In this document: in pieces, positions 50,449-59,955 of the stretch
How positions within the stretch are numbered: the stretch's first letter is position 1
How the letters are laid out: each line of letters starts with the position of its first letter
NCBI RefSeq assembly: GCF_002995845.1
Contig: NZ_PVXP01000002.1
Location: forward strand, 1 to 64,000
DNA from: Clostridium luticellarii
GTDB lineage: Bacteria; Bacillota; Clostridia; Clostridiales; Clostridiaceae
Length of the DNA: 64,000 nucleotides
Direction: 5' to 3'
Position numbers and translations under genes: made by a program
The notes under the pieces: generated by a model
The model's input: the letters and a program-made list of their open reading frames with translations, nothing else
What the model was told of the DNA's origin: nothing
Databases searched by the model: none

Positions 50449-51293
50449 CTCATGTGTATATGAAAGGTTCGCCTTTTGAAAAAAAAGCCCTGGATAATGT
50501 AAATATTGAGATCGAAGAAGGGGAATTTGTTGCCATTATAGGACATACCGGCTCAGGAAAATCTACTCTTATTCAGCATATAAACGGGCTTTTGAAACCG
50601 AGCTCCGGGAAAATCATAATAGATGACGTGGATATTACTGAAAAAAAGATCAACTTGAATTTTATAAGAAAAAAAGTTGGACTTGTATTTCAATATCCGG
50701 AATATCAGTTGTTTGAGGAGACTATAGGAAAAGATATCGCCTTTGGACCGAAAAATTTGGGCTTAAATAGTGCAGATGTAGACAAAAGGGTAAAGCGGGC
50801 CATGAATATGGTTGGTTTAGGATATGAAGAGTATAGAGACAAATCTCCCTTTGAATTAAGTGGTGGTCAAAAAAGAAGAGTTGCCATAGCAGGGGTAGTT
50901 GCTATGGAGCCTAAGGTACTTATATTGGATGAACCCACTGCAGGGCTTGATCCTAAAGGAAGAGATGACATTTTGGGAGAAATAAGAGCTCTGCATGATG
51001 AATACAATATGACTATAATACTTGTATCTCATAGTATGGAAGATGTAGCTAAACTTGCAGATAGGATAATAGTAATGAGTGAGGGTAAATGTATATTGGA
51101 TGGATCTCCAGCAGAGGTTTTTAACAAGGTTGATATTTTGGAAAGTGTGGGGCTTGCGGTACCCCAGGTAACTTATATGGTAAAAAAGCTCAGGGAAAAG
51201 GGAATAAATATATCGAAAGATGTGTTCACAGTGGAGCAGGCAAAAAAGGAATTGCTTAAAATACTGAATAAAGGCAGGAGAGCTAGCAAATGA
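50424..51293 (+). CDS. ecfA2: ECF transporter ATPase EcfA2
   Basis: The second ATPase has 289 residues with [27 protein letters not shown] and [12 protein letters not shown], all intact. It starts within ecfA1, with GATGGTGAG nearby, so synthesis of the two halves is probably coupled, which suits an A1/A2 heterodimer. The stop overlaps the ecfT start. Confidence 0.94.
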   Translation: MSIKIENLTHVYMKGSPFEKKALDNVNIEIEEGEFVAIIGHTGSGKSTLIQHINGLLKPSSGKIIIDDVDITEKKINLNFIRKKVGLVFQYPEYQLFEETIGKDIAFGPKNLGLNSADVDKRVKRAMNMVGLGYEEYRDKSPFELSGGQKRRVAIAGVVAMEPKVLILDEPTAGLDPKGRDDILGEIRALHDEYNMTIILVSHSMEDVAKLADRIIVMSEGKCILDGSPAEVFNKVDILESVGLAVPQVTYMVKKLREKGINISKDVFTVEQAKKELLKILNKGRRASK

Positions 51294-52099
51294 TTAAAGA
51301 TATTACAATAGGACAATATGTACCCGGAAATTCTTTTATTCATAAGTTGGATCCAAGAGTTAAGATATTGATATCTTTAATATATATTGTAGATTTGTTT
51401 ATAGTAAATAGTTTTAAAGGGTATATATTTATAGTGGTATTTACTGTGTTTTCAATACTCATATCTAAAGTACAGTTTGTGTATATATACAAAGGGCTTA
51501 AACCGGTATTTATTCTGGTGCTCATAACTGCAGTGCTGAATATGTTTATGACAGGCGGTGTCAACCCACCATTATTCAAGTGGAAGTTTCTGGTTGTATA
51601 CAGGGAAGGATTGATTATGGCTGCATTTATGGCTATCAGACTTATATTTTTAATTATAGGAACATCGCTTTTAACATTGACTACATCTCCTATTGAGTTG
51701 ACTGATGGTATAGAAAAACTTTTGAATCCATTGAAAAAGGTAGGTGTACCTGCCCATGAACTGGCTATGATGATGACTATTGCTCTCAGATTCATACCTA
51801 CGCTAATGGATGAAACAGATAAAATAATGAAAGCACAAATGGCAAGGGGAGCAGATTTTCAATCAGGAAGTATTATTCAGAGAGCTAAAAGTCTTGTACC
51901 AATTTTAGTTCCACTTTTTATAAGCTCTTTTAGACGAGCAGATGAATTGGCCATGGCTATGGAAGCCAGATGCTATAGAGGAGGAGAAGGCAGAACCAGA
52001 ATGAAACAGCTTAAATTGACCAATAGAGATTTTGTAGCATCAGCATGTACTGCAGCATTGGTATTTATTTCTGTGCTAGGTAGAATGTGGTGGCATTAA
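51290..52099 (+). CDS. ecfT: ECF transporter transmembrane subunit EcfT
   Basis: EcfT links the ATPases with S components. The 269-residue protein has about five to six hydrophobic helices and two Ala-Arg-Gly-type coupling motifs, AQMARGADF and [15 protein letters not shown] 51290 overlaps the ecfA2 TGA by four bases. The stop overlaps the truA start by one base. Confidence 0.93.
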   Translation: MIKDITIGQYVPGNSFIHKLDPRVKILISLIYIVDLFIVNSFKGYIFIVVFTVFSILISKVQFVYIYKGLKPVFILVLITAVLNMFMTGGVNPPLFKWKFLVVYREGLIMAAFMAIRLIFLIIGTSLLTLTTSPIELTDGIEKLLNPLKKVGVPAHELAMMMTIALRFIPTLMDETDKIMKAQMARGADFQSGSIIQRAKSLVPILVPLFISSFRRADELAMAMEARCYRGGEGRTRMKQLKLTNRDFVASACTAALVFISVLGRMWWH

Positions 52100-52833
52100 T
52101 GAAAAATATTAAATTGACAATACAATACGATGGTACCAATTATTCTGGCTGGCAGAGGCAAAAAAATGCCGTTACTGTTCAGGAAAAGCTGGAAAATGCA
52201 ATTAGAGAAACTACAGGCAGTTTCTCAGCAACTATAGGTTCCAGTAGAACTGATGCAGGAGTTCATGCTAAAGAATTTGTGTGTAATTTTTTTACGGACA
52301 GCAAAATACCTGCACCCAATTTTAAAATGGTATTAAATGGAGTGCTGCCAGAAGATATAGTTGTACTAAAATCCGAAAGAGTGGATGATAGTTTCCACGC
52401 TAGATTTCAAAGCATAGGCAAAAAATATATCTATACCATAATAACGGGCAATAACAGACCGGTTATAGGAAGACAGTATGTTTATTATTTTAGGAGAAAG
52501 CTGGATGTGGAAAAGATTAAGATGGCGTGTAAGTACTTTTTGGGGATCCATGATTTTTCCGCTTTCAAGAAAAAGGGAGGCTCAGTGAGATCCTCTGTCA
52601 GAACCATAAGTGAAATGGAAGTTACAGTGGAAGGAAAATTGATTAAATTCAGTGTCATTGGAGACGGTTTTTTGTACAATATGGTAAGAATAATGGTTGG
52701 AACTCTCCTTGAGGTGGGAGTGGGAAGATTTCAGCCGGAAGATATAAAATATATTTTAGAATCAAAAGATAGAACAAAAGCAGGTAAGCCTGTTCCCGCA
52801 TTAGGTCTTTGTCTTGAAAAGGTGTTTTATTGA
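52099..52833 (+). CDS. truA: tRNA pseudouridine synthase A
   Basis: TruA converts U38-U40 in the anticodon arm to pseudouridine. The 244-residue protein has the catalytic aspartate in SSRTDAGVHA (Asp52), the early KLTIQYDGTNYSGWQ, and the C-terminal GDGFLYNMVRIMVGTLLEVG. ATG 52099 shares a base with the ecfT stop; a reading from 52087 lies within ecfT. In Firmicutes it commonly follows ecfT, as here. Confidence 0.95.
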   Translation: MKNIKLTIQYDGTNYSGWQRQKNAVTVQEKLENAIRETTGSFSATIGSSRTDAGVHAKEFVCNFFTDSKIPAPNFKMVLNGVLPEDIVVLKSERVDDSFHARFQSIGKKYIYTIITGNNRPVIGRQYVYYFRRKLDVEKIKMACKYFLGIHDFSAFKKKGGSVRSSVRTISEMEVTVEGKLIKFSVIGDGFLYNMVRIMVGTLLEVGVGRFQPEDIKYILESKDRTKAGKPVPALGLCLEKVFY

Positions 52834-52862
52834 TTGACACGCCAGGATCATTGTATTATAAT
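52834..52862 (+). promoter_or_regulatory. Promoter of rplM-rpsI
   Basis: Perfect TTGACA (52834-52839) and TATAAT (52857-52862), 17 nt apart. This is the closest match to consensus in the window and starts at the end of truA. Confidence 0.88.
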
Positions 52863-52884
52863 ATAAATGTTTGTATTTGATTAT

Positions 52885-52910
52885 AAAGGATCCACTAGCC
52901 CCGGATCTTT
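52885..52910 (+). promoter_or_regulatory. L13-type leader hairpin
   Basis: GATCC (52889-52893) and GGATC (52903-52907) form a stem extended by AAAG/TTT, around ACTAGCCCC. Its place about 20 nt after the predicted start of transcription and 95 nt before rplM fits the L13 leader known from Firmicutes, though I cannot test the family model. Confidence 0.55.
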
Positions 52911-52967
52911 CTATAGAGAACGTATGTTGAGAATTTTATTTGTAAAATTAAAGAATAGGTAATTTGG

Positions 52968-52998
52968 AAAGGAGTTGAAAACCGTTAATTTTTAACGG
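52968..52998 (+). promoter_or_regulatory. Distant Shine-Dalgarno and hairpin before rplM
   Basis: The SD AAAGGAG is at 52968-52974, 30 nt before ATG 53005. Between them CCGTTAA (52982-52988) and TTAACGG (52992-52998) form a 7-bp hairpin with a TTT loop. Folding reduces the effective spacing to about 13 nt. A weak GGGAAA lies next to the ATG. Confidence 0.6.
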
Positions 52999-53004
52999 GA
53001 AAGC

Positions 53005-53439
53005 ATGAAATCATATATAGCAAAGCCTCAAGAAATTGAGAGAAAATGGTATGTTGTTGATGCTGCTGGAAAACCTCTTGGAAGAGTGGCAAGCCAGGTT
53101 GCATCTATATTGAGAGGTAAAAATAAGCCTATATTCACACCACATGTGGATACAGGAGATTTTGTAATAATAATAAATTCCGAAAAAGTAGTTTTGACCG
53201 GCAGAAAATTAGATCAGAAAATGTTGAGACATCATACATTGTATCCGGGTGGATTAAAAGAGACACCTTACAGAATTGCTTTAGAGAAGAAACCTGAATT
53301 TGTATTTCAGGAAGCTGTAAGGAGAATGCTTCCCAAAGGACCGTTGGGAAAACAGATGTTGAAAAAATTGAAGGTATATAGAGGTTCCGAGCACAAACAT
53401 GAGGCTCAAAAACCAGAATTGTTGGAATTGAGATATTAG
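53005..53439 (+). CDS. rplM: 50S ribosomal protein L13
   Basis: L13 is an early 50S assembly protein. The 144-residue protein has [20 protein letters not shown] and [15 protein letters not shown] 53005 gives the usual family N-terminus. Its SD is unusually distant, with a hairpin in between, and a possible L13 leader lies upstream, so expression may be regulated post-transcriptionally. rpsI follows after 25 nt. Confidence 0.96.
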   Translation: MKSYIAKPQEIERKWYVVDAAGKPLGRVASQVASILRGKNKPIFTPHVDTGDFVIIINSEKVVLTGRKLDQKMLRHHTLYPGGLKETPYRIALEKKPEFVFQEAVRRMLPKGPLGKQMLKKLKVYRGSEHKHEAQKPELLELRY

Positions 53440-53464
53440 GTAAAGGCTGAAGGGAGGATAAAAA

Positions 53465-53857
53465 ATGGCTAAGGTTCAATATTATGGAACTGGAAGAAGA
53501 AAAAAATCAGTAGCAAGAGTAAGACTTGTACCTGGAGAAGGTAAAGTGATTGTAAATAAAAGAAACATAGAAGATTATTTTGGATTGGAAACTTTGAGAA
53601 CTATAGTTAATCAACCACTTGTATTGACTTCGACGGCAGGAAAGTTTGATGTATTGGTAAATGTTCATGGAGGAGGATTTACCGGTCAGGCTGGAGCTAT
53701 ACGACATGGTATATCGAGAGCACTCTTAAAGGCAGATGAAAATCTTAGATTAGAGCTTAAAAAAGCTGGATTTTTGACAAGAGATTCGAGAATGACGGAG
53801 AGAAAGAAATATGGTCTTAAAAAGGCCAGAAGGGCTCCACAATTTTCGAAAAGATAA
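53465..53857 (+). CDS. rpsI: 30S ribosomal protein S9
   Basis: S9 reaches the P site with its C-terminal tail. The 130-residue protein begins [20 protein letters not shown] and ends [12 protein letters not shown], whose final KR is conserved. GGAGG is upstream, and a strong terminator follows. Confidence 0.97.
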   Translation: MAKVQYYGTGRRKKSVARVRLVPGEGKVIVNKRNIEDYFGLETLRTIVNQPLVLTSTAGKFDVLVNVHGGGFTGQAGAIRHGISRALLKADENLRLELKKAGFLTRDSRMTERKKYGLKKARRAPQFSKR

Positions 53858-53872
53858 TAAAGTTATGTTTGA

Positions 53873-53912
53873 AGCTTCTGAGGTGAAGATATCTTTACTT
53901 CAGAAGCTGTTT
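53873..53912 (+). terminator. Terminator after rpsI
   Basis: The arms 53873-53890 and 53891-53908 are complementary over 18 positions, with two G-T pairs; the innermost bases open into a loop. TTTT follows at once. Confidence 0.88.
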
Positions 53913-54004
53913 TAATTTGTGTAAATTTTATTAATATTTTTCTAAGATGTAGGCAAAATATATATAGTAAAACTCTAGAATATTATAAGGAGTGGATAAG
54001 CGGT

Positions 54005-54709
54005 ATGAAAAGTAGAAGAGGGAAAATTACTATATTATTGATATTACTGCTTGCATTTAGCATTAATATTTTTTATTCTGACAGGGTGTCGGGCAGTGAA
54101 GGTACTTCCAAAACAGAAAATGGGAAAATAATTCTCATAGATCCGGGACATGGAGGAATTGACAGTGGGGCTGTATCAAAGGATGGAGTAATGGAAAAAG
54201 AAATAAATTTGAAAATAGGCAAAAAACTCAAAGATAAATTGTTAAAGAAAGGCTATAAGGTATTTATGACCAGAGAGGAAGATAAAGGACTCTACACTCC
54301 GGGAGGCAGAATAAGGAAGAAAAAGGTTGAAGATCTGGGTAATAGGTGCAAATTGAAGGAGAGTACGAAGTGCGATATGTTCATAAGTATACATTTGAAT
54401 ATGTTTCCCCAATCCAAATATCATGGAGCACAGGTGTGGTATTCAAAAAATGAAAACAGCAAAAAACTAGCTGGCATTCTTCAAAATAATTTAATAAGTG
54501 ATTTGGATAAAGATAACAACAGAAAAGAAAAAGCTGCATTGAATTCATACAAGGTTCTCAGGGGAAATAATAGTATTCCTTCCGTACTGGTAGAGTGTGG
54601 CTTTCTATCCAATACAGAAGAAAAAAATAAATTGCTAAAGGATGAATACCAGGATAAGATAGCGGAATCCATAGCCAAATCTGTTGACAATTATTACCTT
54701 TCAAATTGA
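54005..54709 (+). CDS. cwlD: N-acetylmuramoyl-L-alanine amidase CwlD
   Basis: CwlD removes peptide side chains from muramic acid, a step that leads to muramic-delta-lactam in spore cortex. The 234-residue protein has an N-terminal signal or anchor helix (ITILLILLLAFSINIFY) and an Amidase_3 domain with zinc ligands in DPGHGGIDSGA, the SIHLNMF histidine and the catalytic glutamate in VLVECGFLSN. AAGGAG is 12 nt before ATG. A position after rpsI is usual in clostridia. Confidence 0.92.
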   Translation: MKSRRGKITILLILLLAFSINIFYSDRVSGSEGTSKTENGKIILIDPGHGGIDSGAVSKDGVMEKEINLKIGKKLKDKLLKKGYKVFMTREEDKGLYTPGGRIRKKKVEDLGNRCKLKESTKCDMFISIHLNMFPQSKYHGAQVWYSKNENSKKLAGILQNNLISDLDKDNNRKEKAALNSYKVLRGNNSIPSVLVECGFLSNTEEKNKLLKDEYQDKIAESIAKSVDNYYLSN

Positions 54710-54720
54710 ACTTAGAGAAA

Positions 54721-54750
54721 AAGAAAGCGGGTTAAAATCTGCTTTCTTAA
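54721..54750 (+). terminator. Terminator after cwlD
   Basis: AAGAAAGCGG (54721-54730) pairs with CTGCTTTCTT (54739-54748), with one G-T pair. The 3' arm is T rich, but the following bases AATG form no long T run. Confidence 0.7.
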
Positions 54751-54843
54751 TGTATTTGATTTATCTTCTAAAATTAATGGATGTCAAAGTAAAACTGACA
54801 TAAAAAGTTTTCTGAAAATTGTAAATTGATGTAAAACCATTAA

Positions 54844-54872
54844 TTGATTTTTATTTTGCATTATGGTATTCT
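54844..54872 (+). promoter_or_regulatory. Promoter of the GntR/fumarase genes
   Basis: TTGATT (54844-54849) and TATTCT (54867-54872) are 17 nt apart, 45 nt before the GntR start. Confidence 0.6.
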
Positions 54873-54916
54873 TTAGGTAAAGTAATGGACTGAGCCATTA
54901 ATCCAGGAATTTTGAG

Positions 54917-55894
54917 GTGATTACTATAGACATTAAAATAGATAAAGACAGTGGAGTGCCGTTATATTTGCAGGTTAAAAAGAAAATAATGAGCTTGATA
55001 AATGGAAATAAATTAAAAGTGGGAGAAAAGATGCCTACTGAAAGAGAATTGTCGGAAAATCTTAAGGTAAGTAGGAATACTATAAGTACAGCCTATAATG
55101 AATTGGAACAAGAAGGAGTTCTCAAATCCTACCAGGGAAGAGGAACTTTTGTGGCGGAGGAAGCTAATCCATGGAAGGTTCAAAATATAAAACAAAAGGT
55201 AATGAAATTTATAGATCTTGGATTTGAGGAAGCAATAGAAACTGGAATGGATGCTGATGAGTTTTTGGAAATTGTAACTCAAAGAGTACGGGAAAAGAAA
55301 GAACTTATGAGTAAGATAACCGCCGTGTATGTGGAATGTAATATTGAACAGGCTAGAATGTTCAGTAAGCAGATCATGGAAAGTACTAATATGAATGTAA
55401 TTCCATTTACTCTTGATGATATAAGAAATATAAGTGAATCCACCAAGGAAATTGTAGAAAAAAGTCAGGTGATTATAGCAACTTTCAACCATGTGAATGA
55501 GGTAGTTAAGCTGACCAAAAAATTTCAAAAAGAAATAATAGGTGTTGCTATAAATGTGGATTTGGAGACCATAGTTAAAATTGCAAGGTATCCCAAGGGT
55601 ACTAAATTTGCATTCGTATGCATTTCAAATGAGTTTATGTTCAAGGCTAGAGGAGCACTGGAAAAGGCCGGCCTTGGGGATATAGACATTCAATTCACCA
55701 ATTCTACAGATAAACAGCAGATTATAAAGATCATAAATAGTGTAGATGTAATTATAGTATCCCCGGGAAGGTATGAAGATGTGCAATTACATAATGTAGA
55801 TAATAAGTGTATAATGAAATTTTTATATAACCTTGATGACAGTTCAGTTAAGGCACTGAAGTCAAAGATAATTGAGATTAAAGATCATAAATGA
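54917..55894 (+). CDS. GntR-family transcriptional regulator
   Basis: The 325-residue protein has an N-terminal GntR winged helix (YLQVKKKIMSLINGNKLKVG, PTERELSENLKVSRNTIS, SYQGRGTFVA) and a C-terminal region of about 240 residues with alternating strands and helices. The latter is not a standard FCD, UTRA or aminotransferase domain as far as I can see, so the ligand is unknown. Translation is read from GTG 54917, with a CAGGA 9 nt upstream; GAGGTG overlaps it. It lies 48 nt before the fumarase genes and may control them or itself. Confidence 0.82.
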   Translation: MITIDIKIDKDSGVPLYLQVKKKIMSLINGNKLKVGEKMPTERELSENLKVSRNTISTAYNELEQEGVLKSYQGRGTFVAEEANPWKVQNIKQKVMKFIDLGFEEAIETGMDADEFLEIVTQRVREKKELMSKITAVYVECNIEQARMFSKQIMESTNMNVIPFTLDDIRNISESTKEIVEKSQVIIATFNHVNEVVKLTKKFQKEIIGVAINVDLETIVKIARYPKGTKFAFVCISNEFMFKARGALEKAGLGDIDIQFTNSTDKQQIIKIINSVDVIIVSPGRYEDVQLHNVDNKCIMKFLYNLDDSSVKALKSKIIEIKDHK

Positions 55895-55942
55895 AAGTCA
55901 ATAGAATTTGGACAATATATTTGAGGAGAATGATGTTAAATA

Positions 55943-56785
55943 ATGAAAGAAGTAAATGTATCCGATATAACAAAAGTGATAAAAGAACTCTGTATATGTT
56001 CTAATTATTATCTTCCCAAAGATGTTAAGAAAAAAATTGAGAAGTATGCCAGGGAAGAAAGCTGGCCTATGGCCAAAGATATTATGAATAAGATACTTGC
56101 AAATATTGATATATCTGAAAAACAGAATGTTCCAATATGCCAGGATACTGGTATGACATGTGTATTTGTAAAAATTGGACAGGATGTTCACATAATAGGA
56201 GGGAATCTGGAAGATGCTATAAATGAAGGGGTAAGTCAGGGATACATAGAGGGCTATCTAAGAAAATCGGTGGTGAGAGATCCTCTAAATAGGGTAAATA
56301 CAAAGGATAATACTCCGGCAGTGATAAACTATGAGATAATTCCAGGTGATAAATTGGAAATAATAGTGGTCCCGAAAGGTTTTGGTTCAGAGAATATGAG
56401 TCAGATTAAAATGCTTAAACCTGCGGATGGACTGGAAGGTGTTAAGAATTTTATAATAGAGACAGTAAGAGATGCAGGACCCAATCCCTGTCCTCCTATA
56501 GTTGTAGGAGTAGGTATTGGTGGAACTTTTGATAGAGCTGCAGTTCTTGCTAAAAAAGCACTTATAAGACCATTGAATGAGAGAAATAAAGATAAATTTT
56601 ATGCCGATTTGGAGGAGGAACTTTTAAATAAAATAAATTCACTGGGTATAGGGCCTCAGGGGTTTGGGGGAAAGACAACTGCTATTGCGGTAAATATAGA
56701 GACATATCCTACTCATATAGCCGGATTGCCTGTAGCAGTAAATATAAGCTGTCATGTAACAAGACACAGGAAAATAGAAATATAA
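55943..56785 (+). CDS. Class I fumarate hydratase, alpha subunit (Fe-S hydro-lyase)
   Basis: The 280-residue protein matches the alpha subunit of two-subunit, oxygen-sensitive fumarase/tartrate dehydratases, which add water to fumarate using a [4Fe-4S] cluster. Three likely cluster cysteines are in PICQDTG, PNPCPP and [24 protein letters not shown]-type residues (here [10 protein letters not shown]) also match. The start at 55943 follows GAGGAGAATG at a somewhat long distance. Its partner subunit is encoded directly downstream. Fumarate is the likeliest substrate; tartrate or a related acid is possible. Confidence 0.9.
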   Translation: MKEVNVSDITKVIKELCICSNYYLPKDVKKKIEKYAREESWPMAKDIMNKILANIDISEKQNVPICQDTGMTCVFVKIGQDVHIIGGNLEDAINEGVSQGYIEGYLRKSVVRDPLNRVNTKDNTPAVINYEIIPGDKLEIIVVPKGFGSENMSQIKMLKPADGLEGVKNFIIETVRDAGPNPCPPIVVGVGIGGTFDRAAVLAKKALIRPLNERNKDKFYADLEEELLNKINSLGIGPQGFGGKTTAIAVNIETYPTHIAGLPVAVNISCHVTRHRKIEI

Positions 56786-56820
56786 ATAGTCATAGATATT
56801 TTACAACAAAATAATTAATG

Positions 56821-56860
56821 ATAGGAGTTGAAAAAAACCGTTTGATTTCGGTATGAAAAT
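56821..56860 (+). promoter_or_regulatory. Distant Shine-Dalgarno and small hairpin before the fumarase beta gene
   Basis: TAGGAG (56822-56827) is 33 nt from ATG 56861. ACCG (56837-56840) and CGGT (56849-56852) can pair around an 8-nt loop. An out-of-frame ATG at 56853 begins a seven-codon reading ending at TAA 56874. The arrangement GGAGTTGAAAA-ACCGTT is similar to that before rplM. Confidence 0.45.
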
Positions 56861-57418
56861 ATGGATAAAAAGATAACTACGCCCTTGACGGAAGAAAAAA
56901 TTAAAGATTTAAAAGTGGGAGACAGTGTTTTAATATCTGGAACTATATATACGGCTAGAGATGCCGCCCATGCGAGGTTAGTGGAATTATTGGATAGAGG
57001 GGAGCCTCTTCCTATAGATATAAAAAATGCTATAATATATTATGCAGGACCGACACCTGCAAAACCGGGAGATATAATAGGATCGGCAGGACCAACCAGT
57101 AGTTATAGAATGGACCCTTTTGCGCCCAGATTACTGGATAGAGGATTGAAGGGAATGATCGGAAAGGGCTTAAGGTCTTCAGAAGTTGTAGAATCTATAA
57201 AGAAAAATAAAGCTGTTTACTTTGGAGCTATAGGAGGAGCTGCAGCACTTATAAAAAAGTCTATAAAAAAAGCGAGAGTGGTAGCCTATGGGGATCTGGA
57301 CTCAGAAGCTATAAGAGAATTGGAAGTGGAGGATCTTCCGGTAATAGTAGTAATAGACTCTAAAGGCAATGATTTATATAAATTGGGACAAAAAAATTAT
57401 CTTAATTCCATTACTTGA
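56861..57418 (+). CDS. Class I fumarate hydratase, beta subunit
   Basis: The 185-residue protein is the C-terminal-type subunit of two-part class I fumarases. It has LLISGTIYTARDAAHARL-type residues (VLISGTIYTARDAAHARL), YYAGPTPAKPGDIIGSAGPT and GAIGGAAALI. It works with the preceding subunit in fumarate/malate interconversion. The ATG at 56861 is the only plausible in-frame start; the ribosome site is distant. Confidence 0.9.
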   Translation: MDKKITTPLTEEKIKDLKVGDSVLISGTIYTARDAAHARLVELLDRGEPLPIDIKNAIIYYAGPTPAKPGDIIGSAGPTSSYRMDPFAPRLLDRGLKGMIGKGLRSSEVVESIKKNKAVYFGAIGGAAALIKKSIKKARVVAYGDLDSEAIRELEVEDLPVIVVIDSKGNDLYKLGQKNYLNSIT

Positions 57419-57498
57419 AAAATAGTATATATAAATAATAAGTGTTTTGGATGCAGACTCACCTGAAATGCTTATTGTGCTTTATAGGAGGAAAGTGG

Positions 57499-58218
57499 AT
57501 GGCTTTTAAAAATAGAAAGGGAATAGGCTCAAAATTATTTGGAAAATTTTCTTTAAGAGCTAAAACAGTGATATTTTGTATTTTGTGTTTGTTTGCTGTA
57601 ATTTTAGTTTTAAAGAATTCATACTGGGATGAAAAAAATAAAGTTACAGTACAAAATTCAAATAAAAATGTAACCCAGAATACTGTAATAAAAAATAGCA
57701 GTACCGGTGAAAATGGAGATAAGAGTGATGAAGAAAGACTTGAAAAAGAGTATAAGGCAGCACAAAAATTTTTTAGTGATAAGGAATATGATAAGACTAT
57801 AGATAAGGCCAATGATATCATAAATCAAAATGATAAATTCTATAAGGCTTACAATATAAAAGGAATAGCACTGTGTTACAGCAATAATTACGATGAGGGA
57901 ATGAAAAATATAGATAAAGCCCTTGAATTGAATCCTAATTTTGGATATGCTCGATTTAATAAGGCACTTGCCTATGAGCTTTATGGAAAATATGATGATG
58001 CACTTGATTGGTATGATAAGGATCTAGAGATAGAGAAATATGTCTGGAGCTATTATGGAAAAGCCAGCATATATGGAAGGCGGGGAGATATTTCAAATAC
58101 AGTCAAGTTTCTTAAAATGGCCATAGATATTTCTCCGGATATTAAGGATATAGCCAGAGATGAAAAAGACTTTGAACCAGTAAAAAATTCAAGTGAATTT
58201 CAGAATTTGATCAAATAG
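57499..58218 (+). CDS. Membrane-anchored TPR-repeat protein
   Basis: The 239-residue protein has a basic N-terminus, one membrane helix (TVIFCILCLFAVILVL), a Ser/Asn/Lys-rich linker and about three to four TPR units (YKAYNIKGIALCYSNNYDEG, NFGYARFNKALAYELYGKYD). TPR units mediate protein binding; the partner is unknown. ATG 57499 is 7 nt after AGGAGG; an earlier in-frame ATG at 57442 lacks one. It lies directly before PTS enzyme I. Confidence 0.8.
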   Translation: MAFKNRKGIGSKLFGKFSLRAKTVIFCILCLFAVILVLKNSYWDEKNKVTVQNSNKNVTQNTVIKNSSTGENGDKSDEERLEKEYKAAQKFFSDKEYDKTIDKANDIINQNDKFYKAYNIKGIALCYSNNYDEGMKNIDKALELNPNFGYARFNKALAYELYGKYDDALDWYDKDLEIEKYVWSYYGKASIYGRRGDISNTVKFLKMAIDISPDIKDIARDEKDFEPVKNSSEFQNLIK

Positions 58219-58253
58219 TATAGCAAAATAAAAGATCTTGGGAGAGAAAACTT

Positions 58254-59870
58254 ATGAAAAAAGGTATAGCAGCTTCTAAAGGTTATGCAATAGGCAATGC
58301 ACTCATAAAAGAGGAAAATAGTATAAATGTAGAAAAAAGATATGTAAAAAATATTTATAAAGAAGAAAAAAGATTTGAGAAAGCTCTGGAGTTATCCAAA
58401 AAACAGCTTAAGGAAATAAAAATAAAATCTGAAAGGGAAATTGGAAGTGATAAAGCGGAGGTATTTGAAAGTCATATCATGCTTTTGGAAGATGAGGAAT
58501 TTGCAGGTGCTGTGAAGGTAAAAATAAAAATAGAGCATATAAATGCAGAAGCAGCTCTTTATGATGTAGTGAGTTCCTATATCAAGATTTTCAATTCCAT
58601 GAAGGATGAATATATGAAGGAGAGGAGTACTGATGTAAAGGATGTTGGAAATAGGATATTGAATAATCTTGCAGGACAAGTATTTCCCTTGAATGAGATT
58701 GAAAATGACAAAGTGGTAATAGTGGCTCATGATCTGACGCCTTCAGATACTGCACTTCTGGATAAGAGCAAGGTGGTAGCATTTGTTACGGATATTGGTG
58801 GTGGAACTTCACACAGTTCTATTATGGCTAGAACGCTTGAAATACCAGCGGTGGTGGGTACCATGGATATAACGGATTCGGTTAGAAATGGAGATCTGCT
58901 GATTGTAGATGGAGTTGAAGGTACAGTAATAGTAAATCCTGACGAAAATATAATAAAAGAGTATAGAGCCAAAATGAAAGCTTATAATATGGACATAGAT
59001 AAACTCAAATCTCTTGCAGATGTGGAAACTGTTACAAAGTCGGGTAAAAAAGTAGACATTCTTGCCAATATAGGTATGCCTCAGGATGTAGAACAGGTTT
59101 TAGAAAATGGAGGAGAAGGAATAGGACTTTTTAGAACGGAATTTTTATATATAAACAGAACAGGTATGCCGTCAGAAGAGGAACAATTTGAGGCCTATAA
59201 ATATGTAGTGGAAAAAATGGAGGATAAACCTGTGGTTATAAGAACTCTTGATATAGGGGGGGATAAAAAACTTCCTTATTTGTCACTGCCTGAAGAAATG
59301 AATCCTTTTTTAGGATACAGGGCTATAAGACTTTGCCTTGACAGAGAGGATATATTTAAACCTCAATTGAGGGCCATGCTCAGGGCTTCAGCTTTCGGAA
59401 ACTTAAGAATAATGTTTCCAATGATAAGCTCCGTGGAAGAATTCCTGCGGGCTAAGGATGTATTAAAGCAATGCATGAAGGAACTCGAAAAAGAGGGAAG
59501 GACATTTAACAGAAATTTGAAAATCGGTATAATGGTGGAAACACCAGCTGCAGCTATAGAAGCAGAAGAGTTGTCCAGATATGTGGACTTTTTTAGTATT
59601 GGAACCAATGATCTAATACAGTATACTCTGGCAGCAGACAGAATGAATGAAAAAATTTCTTATTTATACAATCCAATGCACCCTGCCGTATTAAAACTTA
59701 TAAAAAAAACCATAGATGCTGCCCACAAAAATGGAAAGTTATGTGCAATGTGTGGCGAAATGGCAGGAGATGAAAGTTCCATACCTGTTTTAATGGAGTA
59801 TGGACTGGATGAATTTTCTATGAGTGCATCTTCTATATTGAGGGCAAGACAGATTATAATGGAGAATTAA
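58254..59870 (+). CDS. ptsI: Phosphoenolpyruvate-protein phosphotransferase (PTS enzyme I)
   Basis: Enzyme I transfers phosphate from PEP to HPr to start PTS sugar uptake. The 538-residue protein has the phosphohistidine site GGGTSHSSIMAR (His at about residue 187), the PEP-utilising TIM barrel with GIGLFRTEFLYI and FSIGTNDLIQYTLAADR, and a cysteine in CAMCGEMAGD. Slightly shorter than the 570-residue average, but no key motif is missing. HPr is not in this window. GGGAGAG precedes ATG. Confidence 0.94.
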   Translation: MKKGIAASKGYAIGNALIKEENSINVEKRYVKNIYKEEKRFEKALELSKKQLKEIKIKSEREIGSDKAEVFESHIMLLEDEEFAGAVKVKIKIEHINAEAALYDVVSSYIKIFNSMKDEYMKERSTDVKDVGNRILNNLAGQVFPLNEIENDKVVIVAHDLTPSDTALLDKSKVVAFVTDIGGGTSHSSIMARTLEIPAVVGTMDITDSVRNGDLLIVDGVEGTVIVNPDENIIKEYRAKMKAYNMDIDKLKSLADVETVTKSGKKVDILANIGMPQDVEQVLENGGEGIGLFRTEFLYINRTGMPSEEEQFEAYKYVVEKMEDKPVVIRTLDIGGDKKLPYLSLPEEMNPFLGYRAIRLCLDREDIFKPQLRAMLRASAFGNLRIMFPMISSVEEFLRAKDVLKQCMKELEKEGRTFNRNLKIGIMVETPAAAIEAEELSRYVDFFSIGTNDLIQYTLAADRMNEKISYLYNPMHPAVLKLIKKTIDAAHKNGKLCAMCGEMAGDESSIPVLMEYGLDEFSMSASSILRARQIIMEN

Positions 59871-59897
59871 AATCGGAAACCACTGATATATAAATTA

Positions 59898-59906
59898 TGG
59901 TATAAT
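59898..59906 (+). promoter_or_regulatory. Extended -10 before the lipoprotein gene
   Basis: TGGTATAAT forms an extended -10. No convincing -35 is visible. It lies about 50 nt before the lipoprotein start. Confidence 0.5.
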
Positions 59907-59955
59907 TTAATTGAGGACCCAAATAATAAATTATTTTATGTAGGGGGAATTTTGT

